Origin: JAHEJN01 sp963787285
GTDB lineage: Bacteria > Actinomycetota > Acidimicrobiia > Acidimicrobiales > JAHEJN01
NCBI GenBank assembly: GCA_963787285.1
Contig: CAWBCM010000008.1
Location: 186,001 to 250,000 of the forward strand
Direction: 5' to 3'
DNA length: 64,000 nt
The notes below the pieces were generated by a model that worked only from the letters and a program-made list of their open reading frames with translations, did not search any database and was not told where the DNA came from. A program made the translations under genes and the position numbers. Shown piece by piece: positions 27,471 through 36,553 of the stretch (positions are counted from its first letter, which is position 1; each line of letters starts with the position of its first letter).

Positions 27471-27690
27471 TCCGCTGCGCCGCTGGCGCATCACCCCCCA
27501 CAACCGGCGCGGCGACCGACGGTCGCCGACGCCAAACGCGTCCTGTGCCCTGGCGCAGCGGTAATCCGCTGCGCCGCTGGCGCATCACCCCCCACAACCG
27601 GCGCGGCGACCGACGGTCGCCGACGCCAAACGCGTCCTGTGCCCTGGCGCAGCGGTAATCCGCTGCGCCGCTGGCGCATCACCCCACCCC
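27452..27690 (+). repeat. 94-bp tandem repeat (2.5 copies), each unit with hairpins, at the end of ppgK
   Basis: Units start at 27452, 27546 and 27640; the first two are nearly identical and the third ends after about 47 bases. Every unit carries the perfect hairpin GGCGCAGCGG-TAAT-CCGCTGCGCC (27458-27481, repeated at +94 and +188), and the first two also carry GGCGACC-GAC-GGTCGCC (27511-27527, repeated at +94). The first unit includes the last codons and stop of ppgK. Without a T-run these are not classic intrinsic terminators, but they could act as strong RNA structure or Rho-related ends. Confidence 0.9.
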
Positions 27691-27738
27691 AACCGGCGCC
27701 CACGGCATCTCCTACAAGCGGCGCGCCCGACGTGCCCC

Positions 27739-28353
27739 CTATTGCAGGGGCTGACTCCGGTGCTGTTGGAGCCAGGCGTACATGGCGATGCCGCTGGCCA
27801 CACCGGCGTTGATCGATCGGGTGGAGCCGTACTGGGTGACCGAGCACACCTGATCACACACGGCTCGCATGGTGGCCGACAGCCCCGGTCCCTCCTGGCC
27901 GAGGACCAGAACGCAACGCTCCGGGAGTTCCGCGGTCTCGAGGGGCACCGACCCCGGGAGATTGTCGATGCCGATCACGGGCATCGCCTCGATGGCGGTC
28001 CATGCCACGAAGTCGTCGACGGTCCGATGGTGGTGCAGATGCAGGTAGCGATCGGTCACCATCGCGCCGCGGCGGTTCCAGCGCCGCTTGCCGACGATGT
28101 GAACCCCGCCGGCCAGGAAGGCATTGGCATTGCGTACCACCGTGCCGATGTTGTGGTCGTGCTCCCAGTTCTCGATGGCCACGTGGAACTCGTGCCGCCG
28201 GGTGTCGAGATCGGCAACGATGGCCTCGACAGTCCAGTAGCGGTAGCGGTCGATCACGTTCCGCCGATCGCCGTTGGCCAACAGCTCGACGTCGAACCGC
28301 GGATCGTCGGGCCACGGAGGCTCATGGGGACCGACACCGACCTCACCGCTCAC
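27739..28353 (-). CDS. SpoU-family tRNA/rRNA methyltransferase
   Basis: This 204-residue SPOUT methyltransferase transfers methyl groups from S-adenosylmethionine to RNA ribose. The trefoil-knot motifs are visible: IENWEHDHNIGTVVRNANAFLAGGVHIVGKRRWNRRG (motif 1), CVLVLGQEGPGLS (motif 2), and the knot end YGSTRSINAGVASGIAMYAWL (motif 3). The GTG at 28353 is chosen because it overlaps the upstream gene's stop by 4 bases and the longer frame overlaps hemolysin III fully. The exact RNA target cannot be named. Confidence 0.88.
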   Translation of the reverse strand: MSGEVGVGPHEPPWPDDPRFDVELLANGDRRNVIDRYRYWTVEAIVADLDTRRHEFHVAIENWEHDHNIGTVVRNANAFLAGGVHIVGKRRWNRRGAMVTDRYLHLHHHRTVDDFVAWTAIEAMPVIGIDNLPGSVPLETAELPERCVLVLGQEGPGLSATMRAVCDQVCSVTQYGSTRSINAGVASGIAMYAWLQQHRSQPLQ

Positions 28354-29012
28354 GAGACCACCTCGATCACCGCGACGTAGTGCAGGCTCACGCCGACCAG
28401 CACGAGGACGTGCCAGATCTCGTGATAGCCGAAGCGACTCGGCCAGGGGTCCGGGCGGCGGAGGCCGAGCACGATCACGCCGCCGACGTAGCAGACTCCT
28501 CCGCCGACCGTCAGCCATCCCGCGAGGTGTGCCCCTTCCTCGAACAGCAGGAAGACGCTGAGACCCCCGAGGAGGCCGAGCGCAACGAACAGTCCCGATT
28601 GCAGGCCGAAAGGCAGCTCGAAGGGAGCCCAGCGCAGAGCGATTCCTGCGAGAACCACCGACCACATGAGGACGAGCCGCCAGACTCGGACTCCACCGTC
28701 GGGCGTCACCCCGATGAGCCCGGTGAAGGTGCCGCCGATGAGCACGTAGATCGCCGTCTGGTCGACCTGGCGCATCACCCGCCAGGCTTCGTCGGACCAC
28801 CACCGGCGGTTGAAGATCGAGCTCGTGACGAACATGAAGAGGTTGGCCAGGCCCGTAGCGGCCGCAACCAACCGCGTCGCCGTCGAGCGGGCCAGGAGCA
28901 CCAGCACCACCGCTGCCACGACCGCCACAGGGATCATGAGCGTGTGCAACCATCCGCGGTACCGCGGTTTCACCAGCGAGCTCTGTCGCCAGGGATCGGG
29001 ATGGGCAACCAC
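28350..29012 (-). CDS. Hemolysin III family (PAQR-like) membrane protein
   Basis: This 220-residue seven-helix protein has SSIFNRRWWSDEAWRVMRQVDQTAIYVLIGGTFTGLI near the second helix, with the family Asp in RQVDQTAIY, and the C-terminal metal-type motif GYHEIWHVLVLVGVSLHYVAV. Length and layout match YqfA/hemolysin III. It is translationally coupled to the SpoU gene and 3 bases downstream of the phosphatase gene. Confidence 0.88.
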   Translation of the reverse strand: MVAHPDPWRQSSLVKPRYRGWLHTLMIPVAVVAAVVLVLLARSTATRLVAAATGLANLFMFVTSSIFNRRWWSDEAWRVMRQVDQTAIYVLIGGTFTGLIGVTPDGGVRVWRLVLMWSVVLAGIALRWAPFELPFGLQSGLFVALGLLGGLSVFLLFEEGAHLAGWLTVGGGVCYVGGVIVLGLRRPDPWPSRFGYHEIWHVLVLVGVSLHYVAVIEVVS

Positions 29013-29015
29013 GGA

Positions 29016-29531
29016 TCAGAGGCGCTCGAGGAGTCGATCGATCAGAGCGCTGATCTCGTCGGCACACTCGATGAAGGTGGTCTCGTCACCGCCGGCCGGG
29101 TCGACCACCTCGGTTGCGCCCTCGAGGCCGACCCCGCCCAGCGCGAGGGCGGTGACTCGTTCGGACAGCGAGCCCTCGCCCGAGGAGAGAGCGTCGACGA
29201 GATGGTGCAGCGTCGCCGTGCGGTCCGCCGCCTCGGGATGAGTACGCCGCACGTAGGCCACGTGCTCGGGGGCGAACGCCACCACCAGCGTCGCGTCCTT
29301 CAGGTCGTCCTCGACCAGCTGATGGGATCGATGATCGGCGTCGGCCAAACCATGCCGGGACAACGCCAGACGCGTCCGGCCGCTCATCGGCAACCCCTCG
29401 AGGGCGTGGGTACCGGCACCGACGACGTCGACGCCGTCGTGACGGGTGCGCAACATCACTGCGCCCATCACCGAACGGGCGGCGTTGCCGGTACACAACA
29501 TCACGATTCGGGAACGGGCCGACTCTGGCAT
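29016..29531 (-). CDS. Low-molecular-weight protein tyrosine phosphatase
   Basis: The 171-residue protein has the CX5R phosphate loop CTGNAARS (Cys13 to Arg19), and a late VVDPAGGDE that could hold the general acid Asp. The protein is slightly longer than the usual 150-160 residues. It may act on phosphotyrosine proteins or arginine phosphates. The ATG at 29531 is used. It starts a run with hemolysin III and the SpoU gene. Confidence 0.82.
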   Translation of the reverse strand: MPESARSRIVMLCTGNAARSVMGAVMLRTRHDGVDVVGAGTHALEGLPMSGRTRLALSRHGLADADHRSHQLVEDDLKDATLVVAFAPEHVAYVRRTHPEAADRTATLHHLVDALSSGEGSLSERVTALALGGVGLEGATEVVDPAGGDETTFIECADEISALIDRLLERL

Positions 29532-29561
29532 CGGTCGGACGGTAGCGGTCGCAACAGAGGG

Positions 29562-31175
29562 TCAGTCGTCGATGGCGGCCTCGGCCGGGGTCCGAACCAC
29601 CACCGGGAACGAGGTCAGAGGCACGACGCCCACCAGCGGCTGGCCTCCGATCGGCACGACCTGGGACACTGCGGCGCACGGATACGGCACGACATGGCTC
29701 GCGGGCCACCAGCCCGGGCACACCAAGCCGTCGATGCCCGGGTACTGCCAGCCGTTGTTCACGATGTTGTGCAGCGCTTCGGTGGTGATCGGATCGGGTG
29801 TTGTCGCGACTGCGGCCACCAGGAAGTCGGCGGCCACGTACCCGGACAGGATCGCCCGGTCGATCTCGTCGGCATCGAGACCGATAGCGGCGGCGTCGAA
29901 CCGGAACTGCTCGGCACCGGGACCGTCGGCGGTGATGTCGAAGCCCTGACTGATCTGAAAGCTCCCCGACAGCGCCACGGTCAGGTCGGGGTCGTCGAGA
30001 AAGGCCCCGGGATCGGTGTAGCCGGTGCCGACGATCACCCCGTCGAAATCCGCTCGTAGCGCGGTGTAGAGGCCCTCGGTTCGCGTTCCGTCGATGATCA
30101 CCAGATCGGCATCGGCGTCGTTGACATCGTCGACGACGGCCGACCATCCGGTTCGCACTGCTTCGGCGGGTGTGGGTACCTCGGCCGCGTCGAGCACGAG
30201 CTCGGCCCCGAGCAGTTCGGCCTCGAGGGCCACCGATGACGCCAACAGCTCACCGGCGATGTTGTCGGCCCGCACCAGGGCCACCTTCAGGTCCGAGGCA
30301 GCGAGGCCCGCCGCCATCGCCGACAGCTCGATATGGGGCACGGCCACGACCGGAGTGGTGGCCGCAGCCAACGCCGGACAACCGAGCGCACCGGTCTGGG
30401 CGAACCCGAATCCCGCCTGGAAGCCACAGTACGCGGGGAGATCGCCGACGCCGACGTACGGGATGTGGCGCTGGTCGAGCAGATCCTCGGCGAAGAGCGC
30501 CACCGAGGTGGCCGGCACGATCGCGAAGATTCGCCCGTCGTCGGTGAGCTGATTGATCAGTGTGCGGTTGCGATCGGGGTCACCCTCGTCGTCGAAGCAG
30601 TCGACCAACACGATCGGGCGGGGAAGCTCGAGGTCTCGGTTGGCTCGCTCGAATCGAGCCCGCGCTCCTTCGCACACGTCACCGGCGACGACGAGGGGTC
30701 CGATGGACTCGGTCACGACCCCGGCGACGCGCAACGGCGGGGCATCGGGTCCCGGCGCAGGAGTCGGCGTGGCCGACGGTTCCTCCTCCGGGACCGACTC
30801 GGGATCGGTCCCGACGGGCGTCGGTGTGGGTGCGGCCGGCGTGGGCGTCGGGGTCGGCAACTCGAATCCCACCGGCGTGGGCGCGGGATCGACGAAGGGA
30901 ACCATGGCGACCTCCACGGCGACCACGTCGGCGATCTCGGCGGCCGGATCGGCGATGTCCGGATGGGCCGGGGCGCCGGGGCTCGGGATGGGCACGCCGT
31001 TGGGGTCGACCCGGGGCTCGGGAAGGGGCGTCGGCGTCGGTGCGGGTGTCGGTCGGGAAACCGGAGGCGCCACCTGGAGGCCTCCGTCGACGGGTCCGGC
31101 CGAACACGCGGCCGTCGCGACAGCGCAGGTCACCACGACGGCACACGTCGCAAGCAGAACGCGGGGGGATGCCAC
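29562..31175 (-). CDS. Secreted lipoprotein with branched-chain-amino-acid-type binding domain
   Basis: This 537-residue predicted lipoprotein has a signal peptide with lipobox ATAAC (Cys24). A 130-residue linker very rich in Pro, Thr and Ala (repeats of PTPTP) follows, then a periplasmic-binding-protein fold of type I (LIV-binding). PLVVAGDVCEGARARFERANRD, RNRTLINQLTDDGRIFAIVPATSVALFAEDLLDQRHIPYVGVGD and KVALVRADNIAGELLASSVALEAEL are typical. Three extra cysteine pairs are likely disulfides. No permease or ATPase genes are adjacent, so it may be a sensor or a scavenging protein rather than part of a classic LIV importer. Confidence 0.82.
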   Translation of the reverse strand: MASPRVLLATCAVVVTCAVATAACSAGPVDGGLQVAPPVSRPTPAPTPTPLPEPRVDPNGVPIPSPGAPAHPDIADPAAEIADVVAVEVAMVPFVDPAPTPVGFELPTPTPTPAAPTPTPVGTDPESVPEEEPSATPTPAPGPDAPPLRVAGVVTESIGPLVVAGDVCEGARARFERANRDLELPRPIVLVDCFDDEGDPDRNRTLINQLTDDGRIFAIVPATSVALFAEDLLDQRHIPYVGVGDLPAYCGFQAGFGFAQTGALGCPALAAATTPVVAVPHIELSAMAAGLAASDLKVALVRADNIAGELLASSVALEAELLGAELVLDAAEVPTPAEAVRTGWSAVVDDVNDADADLVIIDGTRTEGLYTALRADFDGVIVGTGYTDPGAFLDDPDLTVALSGSFQISQGFDITADGPGAEQFRFDAAAIGLDADEIDRAILSGYVAADFLVAAVATTPDPITTEALHNIVNNGWQYPGIDGLVCPGWWPASHVVPYPCAAVSQVVPIGGQPLVGVVPLTSFPVVVRTPAEAAIDD

Positions 31176-31259
31176 GGGACCACGCTACGACCTGGCGTCG
31201 GCAAGGTTGCGGCATCCGCTTCGAGTTGCTCGGTGCATCGGGCTATGTTTTGCCCCGCC

Positions 31260-31724
31260 ATGACGATCCATCTCGTGCGTCACGCTTCGGCCGGCACCAG
31301 GGGCAGCTACGCCGACGACTCGTCCCGACCGCTCGACGAGCTCGGGCGAGCGCAGGCGTTGGCCATCTCCGACCGCCTGGGAACGAGCCTGATCGACGTC
31401 GTCTACTCGAGCCGGGCGCGCCGGTGCGTCGAGACGGTGGCGCCGCTGGCGTCGGTCCTCGGACTCGAGGTGTTGCATCAACCCAGCCTGTACGAGGGTT
31501 CGTCGGCCCACGATTGCCTCGCCCTCATCGAAGCGATCATCGGCGCCGGCGAGAACGCCGTGCTGTGCAGCCACGGCGACCTGCTCCCCGACGTGCTCCA
31601 GCTGCTCGTGAACAGGGGCCTCGACCTCGGTCCCACCCGCGGATTCGCCAAGGGCAGCGTCTGGACGGTGCACACCGCGGGCGCGACCCTGACCACCGCC
31701 TCGTATGCGCCGACCATGGTCTGA
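31260..31724 (+). CDS. Histidine phosphatase family protein (SixA-like)
   Basis: This 154-residue phosphoglycerate-mutase-like phosphatase has the N-terminal RHG-type motif LVRHASAG (His catalytic) and RPLDELGRAQALAI, YSSRARRCVETVAPLA, and a second His in VLCSHGDLLPDV. The short length and the lack of the 2,3-BPG mutase extensions point to a phosphohistidine or phosphosugar phosphatase. The ATG at 31260 is used. It is convergent with the ccm operon. Confidence 0.85.
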   Translation: MTIHLVRHASAGTRGSYADDSSRPLDELGRAQALAISDRLGTSLIDVVYSSRARRCVETVAPLASVLGLEVLHQPSLYEGSSAHDCLALIEAIIGAGENAVLCSHGDLLPDVLQLLVNRGLDLGPTRGFAKGSVWTVHTAGATLTTASYAPTMV

Positions 31725-31734
31725 GGCGCGGTCC

Positions 31735-32907
31735 TCAGCCCTCGAGCGCCGCCCGTAGCGCGTCGAGGAGCTCCCGGTCGGCTGGGTCGAGGTCGAAGGC
31801 ATCGAGGACGTCGAGCTGACGGGCAACCAGCGTGGCATCGCCGGTGATCACGGCCACGCGCAGCAGCGAGAGCTGGGCGGAAACCGAGGAGGGATCGACC
31901 TCGACCGCCCGCTCGATCGACGCCCGCCCGTCGGCGATGAGCTCGTCCGCGCCGCCGGGATCCTCCGCCGCAGTCTCCTGACCCGTGACCACCAACAGGT
32001 CGCCGCGGGCGACGAGAGCCGTGACGTTGTCCGGGTCGACCTCGAGGGCAGCACCCAGAGCCCGGATGCCCAGACCGGCCTCGCCCGCGTTCACCAGCTG
32101 CTGGCCGGCCCGTGCCATCGTCTCGACGCTCACCCCGTAGGCCTCGACCGAGATCTCGCCGTCGGGGTCGGACCGCAACAATCCGACCAGAGCCCGTTCC
32201 CGGAGCCCCTGTTGATCGACGAGCTGACGCATGGCCGGCGGTGGATCGGTGGCATCGAAGGCGGCCAGCTCGTCGCTGGCCTCGTCGTAGCGTTGCTGGT
32301 TGGTGAACAGCACGGCCCGGAACACCCGCGGATCCGGATAGTCGGGGGCACTCGCGACGGCCGCCCCGAGCAGCGCCTCGACCTCCGCGTCGTTCTCGGA
32401 GTCCTCCGCACCCAGATACAGGTACCAGGCCTTGTACGACATGGCCTCGGCATTGCTCGGCTGAATCTCGAGCACCGCGTCGTAGCGCCCGATGGCGGCC
32501 TCGAGGTCGCCGTTGCCCGCCAGCTCACCTGCTTCGAGCAGCAGCGTGCGGGTGCTGGCCCGCACATCGCCGGTTGCGGTCTCGGTGCTCGACCGGAAGC
32601 CAGCCGATCGGGCCAGCAGGATCCCCGCCACGGCGGCGAAGACCAGCACTGCGGTGATGGTGGTGAACCGCCGGAGGCGCGGCGGACGCGGGGTCGGGGC
32701 CGCCATCGACGCCCGGCCGGCCTCGATGGCCCGCACCACATTCGCGGTCCGACGGGTGTAGTCGTCGTGCAGGGTACGGAAGTCGAGGTCGTCGATGTCT
32801 CCTGCCTCGCGCTCGGCGTCGAGGTCTTCGAGGCTGCGGAGGAGGAAGTCGCGTTGGTCCTCGAGCTCGGCGATCTCGTCGGAACCGAGCGCCCGTTCGC
32901 CGCTCAC
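31735..32907 (-). CDS. ccmI: CcmI-like cytochrome c biogenesis TPR protein
   Basis: This 390-residue protein has an N-terminal cytoplasmic coiled segment (EIAELEDQRDFLLRSLEDLDAEREAGDIDDLDFRTLHDDY), one membrane helix (FTTITAVLVFAAVAGILLA) and a periplasmic TPR region with repeats such as GNGDLEAAIGRYDAVLEIQPSNAEA and RALGAALEVDPDNVTALVARGDLL. In System I, CcmI (CycH) delivers apocytochrome c to the CcmFH heme lyase. The GTG at 32907 overlaps the ccmH stop. It is the last gene of the ccm operon. Confidence 0.85.
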   Translation of the reverse strand: MSGERALGSDEIAELEDQRDFLLRSLEDLDAEREAGDIDDLDFRTLHDDYTRRTANVVRAIEAGRASMAAPTPRPPRLRRFTTITAVLVFAAVAGILLARSAGFRSSTETATGDVRASTRTLLLEAGELAGNGDLEAAIGRYDAVLEIQPSNAEAMSYKAWYLYLGAEDSENDAEVEALLGAAVASAPDYPDPRVFRAVLFTNQQRYDEASDELAAFDATDPPPAMRQLVDQQGLRERALVGLLRSDPDGEISVEAYGVSVETMARAGQQLVNAGEAGLGIRALGAALEVDPDNVTALVARGDLLVVTGQETAAEDPGGADELIADGRASIERAVEVDPSSVSAQLSLLRVAVITGDATLVARQLDVLDAFDLDPADRELLDALRAALEG

Positions 32908-33374
32908 GACCGCCCTCGGATGCGGTCGACGAGCACCCGATCGGCTTCGGTGGCTCCCGCCGCCGGTCGTGATCGCGGCCGGGTCATGGCAAAGCCGAGA
33001 ACCGCCGCGGCCACCACGACCCCGATCACCGGAATGACCCACACGAGCCCGGCGAGGCCGGTGCCCGACGGTGTGAGCAACACGTCGCTTCCGTAGCGGT
33101 CGGCGTAGACCTGGCGGATCTCGTCGTCGGCTTCACCCGCATCGACCCGCCGGGCGATGTCGGCTCGTATCTCCCGTGCGATGGCCACGTCGGACTCGGC
33201 CACCGACTGCCCGTCGCACAGCGGACACGCGACGGTGCGGGAGATGTCGAAGGTGCGGTCGGCGTTGGTCTGCGGGCCTCCGTCGTCGAGCACACCGAAA
33301 ACCAGGGCGGTGACGGCGACGACGACGACCAACAACCACGAGGTCGTCGAGCGGGTCAGCCGTCGCCCGCTCAT
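32904..33374 (-). CDS. ccmH: CcmH, thiol reductase of System I heme lyase
   Basis: This 156-residue membrane protein has an N-terminal anchor, the redox motif VACPLCDGQSVAESD (Cys50, Cys53, variant of RCPVCQGQSI), then a helix bundle and the GSDVLLTPSGTGLAGLVWVIPVIGVVVAAAVLGF membrane segment. It keeps the CxxCH of apocytochrome reduced. It is flanked by ccmG and ccmI with 4-base overlaps. Confidence 0.93.
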   Translation of the reverse strand: MSGRRLTRSTTSWLLVVVVAVTALVFGVLDDGGPQTNADRTFDISRTVACPLCDGQSVAESDVAIAREIRADIARRVDAGEADDEIRQVYADRYGSDVLLTPSGTGLAGLVWVIPVIGVVVAAAVLGFAMTRPRSRPAAGATEADRVLVDRIRGRS

Positions 33375-33970
33375 CGTGGCTGCTCCGCCGACTCGGCGGC
33401 GGCCTCGAGTGCGTCGATCGTCTCGTCGAGCTCGTCGGCGGTCACCTCGCCGATGAACTCACGGGCGACCACACCCGATGGTGCGACGAGCACGGTGGTG
33501 GGAGGAGCGGTGACACCGAAGTCGATGATGGCGGCGGTCGTGTCGTCGACCAGCAGGGGCCAGTCGCCGCCGAGCTCGTCGAAGAAGGCCTCGACGTCGG
33601 CTCGCGTGTTGCTCACCGCAACCCCGACGAGGAGCGCGTCGCCGTCGGGATGCCGTGAGACGAACTCCTGCAGCTCGGGATGCTCGCTGCGACACGGGAG
33701 ACACCACGAGGCGAAGAAGTTCACCACGACCCACCGGCCGCGCTGATCGTCGATGTCGAAGCGATCGCCCGCCAGGGTCGGTCCGGCCAGCGGTGGGACG
33801 ACCCGACCCTGGAGCTGGCCGCCGCGCTGGTTTCGCTGTGTGTCGCTCAAAGCCAGCACCGCCAGCATCCCGGCCACGAGCACCGCGACGGGGACGACGA
33901 TCCAGATCGCCATGCGGCGTCGGCGGAGCTCGACCTCCGCCGACGGTCCGGAGGCCGCGGCGTCGGTCAT
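33371..33970 (-). CDS. ccmG: CcmG/DsbE thioredoxin-like protein
   Basis: This 199-residue membrane-anchored thioredoxin has the anchor AIWIVVPVAVLVAGMLAVLAL and the active site FFASWCLPCRSEHPE (Cys90, Cys93), with the cis-Pro region APPTTVLVAPSG. It passes electrons to CcmH. The ATG at 33970 overlaps the ccmF stop by 4 bases. Confidence 0.93.
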   Translation of the reverse strand: MTDAAASGPSAEVELRRRRMAIWIVVPVAVLVAGMLAVLALSDTQRNQRGGQLQGRVVPPLAGPTLAGDRFDIDDQRGRWVVVNFFASWCLPCRSEHPELQEFVSRHPDGDALLVGVAVSNTRADVEAFFDELGGDWPLLVDDTTAAIIDFGVTAPPTTVLVAPSGVVAREFIGEVTADELDETIDALEAAAESAEQPR

Positions 33971-35985
33971 CCGGCCGGCACCCCCTCGGGTTCGGCGTCG
34001 ACGGCCAGGGGCGTACGCGAATCGATCGCCCCACCCACTGGAGCCGAGACGGCCTCGGTTCCCCGTCGACGCTTCCCGGGGAACGCGGACAGAACCGTGC
34101 CGATGGCCACCACCAGGCCCCCGAGCCACAGCCACACGATGAGCGGCTGTACGGTCGCACGCACCGTGGCGGCGTTGGTCTCCGCGTCGGGCAGGGCAAT
34201 GACGGCCAGCTGGACGTCTTCGGTCAAGGTGGTCCGCGTGGCCGGATCGGCCACGATGCGTCCGCTGGCACGAAACTGGTCGATGGAAGGCTCGATGCTG
34301 TCGCCGTCGACGGTCAGGCGCAGCGACGAGTTGATGCGTTCGGCGAAGTCGGTCTCGGTGAAGCCGTCGTAGGTGATGGTGTGACCGGCCAGCACGGCCG
34401 ACTCACCGGGTCGGAGCGTGAACTCGCCCTGGCGCACGAACGACGTGCTCGCGGCGATGGCGACGCCGATGATGATGATGCCGAGGTGGACGATCATGCC
34501 GCCGTTGGTTCGCCCGACGACGCCTCGCCAACCCTGGCGACGGCTCGCCAGCACGACGGTGCGCAAGGCCGATCCGGCGGCGAACCCGCCGAGGCCGAAG
34601 GCGAGGAGCGGCGCGAGACCGCGTGCGCCCACCACCACCGAGAACACCAGCGCGGCGGCACCGATCCACGCCGGCCATTCGAGCCGGTGACGCAACGTGA
34701 CCCCGGTGGTCTTGCGCCAGGGCAGCACCGGCGCCACCGCCATCAGGAACAACAGCGTGAGCCCGATGGGCATCGACATCCGCTGGAAGTAGGGCGCACC
34801 CACCGAGATCTGCTCGTCGTTGGCGGCCTCGATCAGAAGGGGGAAGACCGTGCCGAGAAGAATCACGAAGGCGAACGCCGCGAACACGAAGTTGTTCGCG
34901 AGAAACGCTCCCTCGCGAGAGATCGGCGAGTCGATGCGGCCGGGTGACCGGAGCCGATCGCCCCGCCATCCGATGAGCCCGACGGTGACCGCCACCACCA
35001 CGCCGAAGAAGGCCAGCAGGGCCGGGCCGATGCCCGACTCGCTGAACGCGTGCACCGATCCGAGCACACCGGACCGGGTGATGAAGGTGCCGAGAATGGT
35101 GAGTGCGAACGTGGCGCACACCAACGACAGGTTCCACACACGCAGCATGCCCCGTCGCTCCTGCACCATCACCGAGTGCAGGTAGGCGGTGCCGGTGAGC
35201 CACGGCAACAGCGATGCGTTCTCGACCGGATCCCATCCCCAGTAGCCGCCCCAACCGAGCACGTCGTAGGCCCACCACGCGCCGAGCAGGATGCCGACGG
35301 TGAGAAAGCCCCAGGCGAACAACGTCCACCGCCGGGTCTCGACCAACCACCCCTCGCCCAGACGACCCGTGACCAGGGCACCGATGGCGAACGCGAACGG
35401 CACGGTGAAGCCCACGTAGCCCAGGTAGAGGATCGGGGGATGGAAGGCCACGAGCGGATGGTTCTGCAGCAACGGGTTCGGGCCGGGTCCGTCGAAACCG
35501 ACGGGCGGATCGAAGGAGGCGAACGGATTGGCCGGTCCCTCGATGCCCAGGACGGGACGCAGCATCAGCCCGAAGAAGAACACGGCGACGGCGAACATGG
35601 TGAGCAGGGCCCAACCCACCATGGGGTCGTCGAGTCGCCGGCGGAACTTCGTGGCGATGATCACCAGGTACAGGGTGAGCACCAGCGCCCACAGCAGGAT
35701 CGAGCCCTCGAGCGACGACCAGAGCGCGGCGAAGTTGTAGAGGGCCGGGGTGCGGCTCGACCCGACCTGGGCCACATAGGCGACGGTGAAGTCGCGGGTG
35801 ATGAGCGCCCGCTCCATGACGGCGAAGGCGAGGACGGCTCCGGCGAAGGCGAGCCACGCATAGGTCCGTCCGAGCACGAGCAGTTCGCGGCGGCCCTTGG
35901 CCAACCCCCAACCGAGGGTGACGACGCCGAGCACCGACGAGGCGAAGGCGAGCGTGAGCGCGCCCGAACCCAGGGCGACGTTCAT
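33967..35985 (-). CDS. ccmF: CcmF heme lyase subunit
   Basis: This 672-residue polytopic protein is the core of the System I cytochrome c heme lyase. It has the tryptophan-rich WWD signature GWGGYWGWDPVENASLLPWL, conserved His residues around LLQNHPLVAFHPPILYLGYVG, many membrane helices, and a periplasmic domain near the C-terminus (about residues 490-620). Length and motif positions are normal. It lies 22 bases downstream of ccmE and overlaps ccmG. Confidence 0.95.
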   Translation of the reverse strand: MNVALGSGALTLAFASSVLGVVTLGWGLAKGRRELLVLGRTYAWLAFAGAVLAFAVMERALITRDFTVAYVAQVGSSRTPALYNFAALWSSLEGSILLWALVLTLYLVIIATKFRRRLDDPMVGWALLTMFAVAVFFFGLMLRPVLGIEGPANPFASFDPPVGFDGPGPNPLLQNHPLVAFHPPILYLGYVGFTVPFAFAIGALVTGRLGEGWLVETRRWTLFAWGFLTVGILLGAWWAYDVLGWGGYWGWDPVENASLLPWLTGTAYLHSVMVQERRGMLRVWNLSLVCATFALTILGTFITRSGVLGSVHAFSESGIGPALLAFFGVVVAVTVGLIGWRGDRLRSPGRIDSPISREGAFLANNFVFAAFAFVILLGTVFPLLIEAANDEQISVGAPYFQRMSMPIGLTLLFLMAVAPVLPWRKTTGVTLRHRLEWPAWIGAAALVFSVVVGARGLAPLLAFGLGGFAAGSALRTVVLASRRQGWRGVVGRTNGGMIVHLGIIIIGVAIAASTSFVRQGEFTLRPGESAVLAGHTITYDGFTETDFAERINSSLRLTVDGDSIEPSIDQFRASGRIVADPATRTTLTEDVQLAVIALPDAETNAATVRATVQPLIVWLWLGGLVVAIGTVLSAFPGKRRRGTEAVSAPVGGAIDSRTPLAVDAEPEGVPAG

Positions 35986-36007
35986 CGTGCGAGCGACGCC
36001 TGATGGG

Positions 36008-36553
36008 TCACTCGGAACCGCCCCGAAGGCTGTCCTCGACCCGATCGGGGTTCTCGGCGTCGTACTCGTTGTCGTGCTTCACCAGGATGCGATCGCTGGA
36101 GTAGTAGTAGCCATCGGTGGAGGTGCCGTTGCTGGCCGCGAATCGCACCCCTTCCGGGCTGGCGCCCTCGACGAAGTGACCCTCGAGTACGACGGGGATG
36201 CCTTCCTGGAACAGCTGCGGTGGCGCCCCCTCGTGGGCGACATCGACCTGCACGTCGTTGAAGACGACCGAGAACAGGACGAGATCGCCCTGCTGGCTCA
36301 CCGACCCGTCGACGACGAGGCCCTGGAGGTTGAACCGTTTCTCGCCGAGGGAATCGCGCTGGGCCACCGCCTCGTCGGCGTTCCGGAAGAACAACGTGGC
36401 GTCGCTGAGGCCCTTGTAGAGCACCGCGCCGACGGCGACGAAGGCAAGGATCGCGACCGCCGTGGTGACCCACTTGCGGGTGCGGCCCGCCGACGAGACC
36501 GGGCGCTCGGACGGGACGATGGGCGGCTCGGAGCCGGGGGTCACTGCATCCAT
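36008..36553 (-). CDS. ccmE: CcmE heme chaperone
   Basis: This 181-residue periplasmic heme chaperone has a membrane anchor (WVTTAVAILAFVAVGAVLY), a beta-barrel domain (FNLQGLVVDGSVSQQGDLVLFSVV, GIPVVLEGHFVEG), and the covalent heme site VKHDNEY (His160, Tyr164). This is the HxxxY arrangement of classical CcmE rather than the Cys variant. The ATG at 36553 overlaps ccmD by 13 bases. Confidence 0.93.
   Translation of the reverse strand: MDAVTPGSEPPIVPSERPVSSAGRTRKWVTTAVAILAFVAVGAVLYKGLSDATLFFRNADEAVAQRDSLGEKRFNLQGLVVDGSVSQQGDLVLFSVVFNDVQVDVAHEGAPPQLFQEGIPVVLEGHFVEGASPEGVRFAASNGTSTDGYYYSSDRILVKHDNEYDAENPDRVEDSLRGGSE

Noticed and set aside
27452..27690. CRISPR array
   Set aside because: The repeats are contiguous 94-bp units with no unique spacers and no cas genes.
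27491..27857. Genes on the minus strand within the tandem repeats
   Set aside because: They are repeat-derived open frames with repeated peptide sequence and no homology signal.
28002..30059. 685-residue open frame on the plus strand
   Set aside because: It runs antisense to the SpoU, hemolysin III, phosphatase and lipoprotein genes, all with clear motifs; the composition is His/Asp/Arg-rich as expected for a shadow frame in GC-rich DNA.
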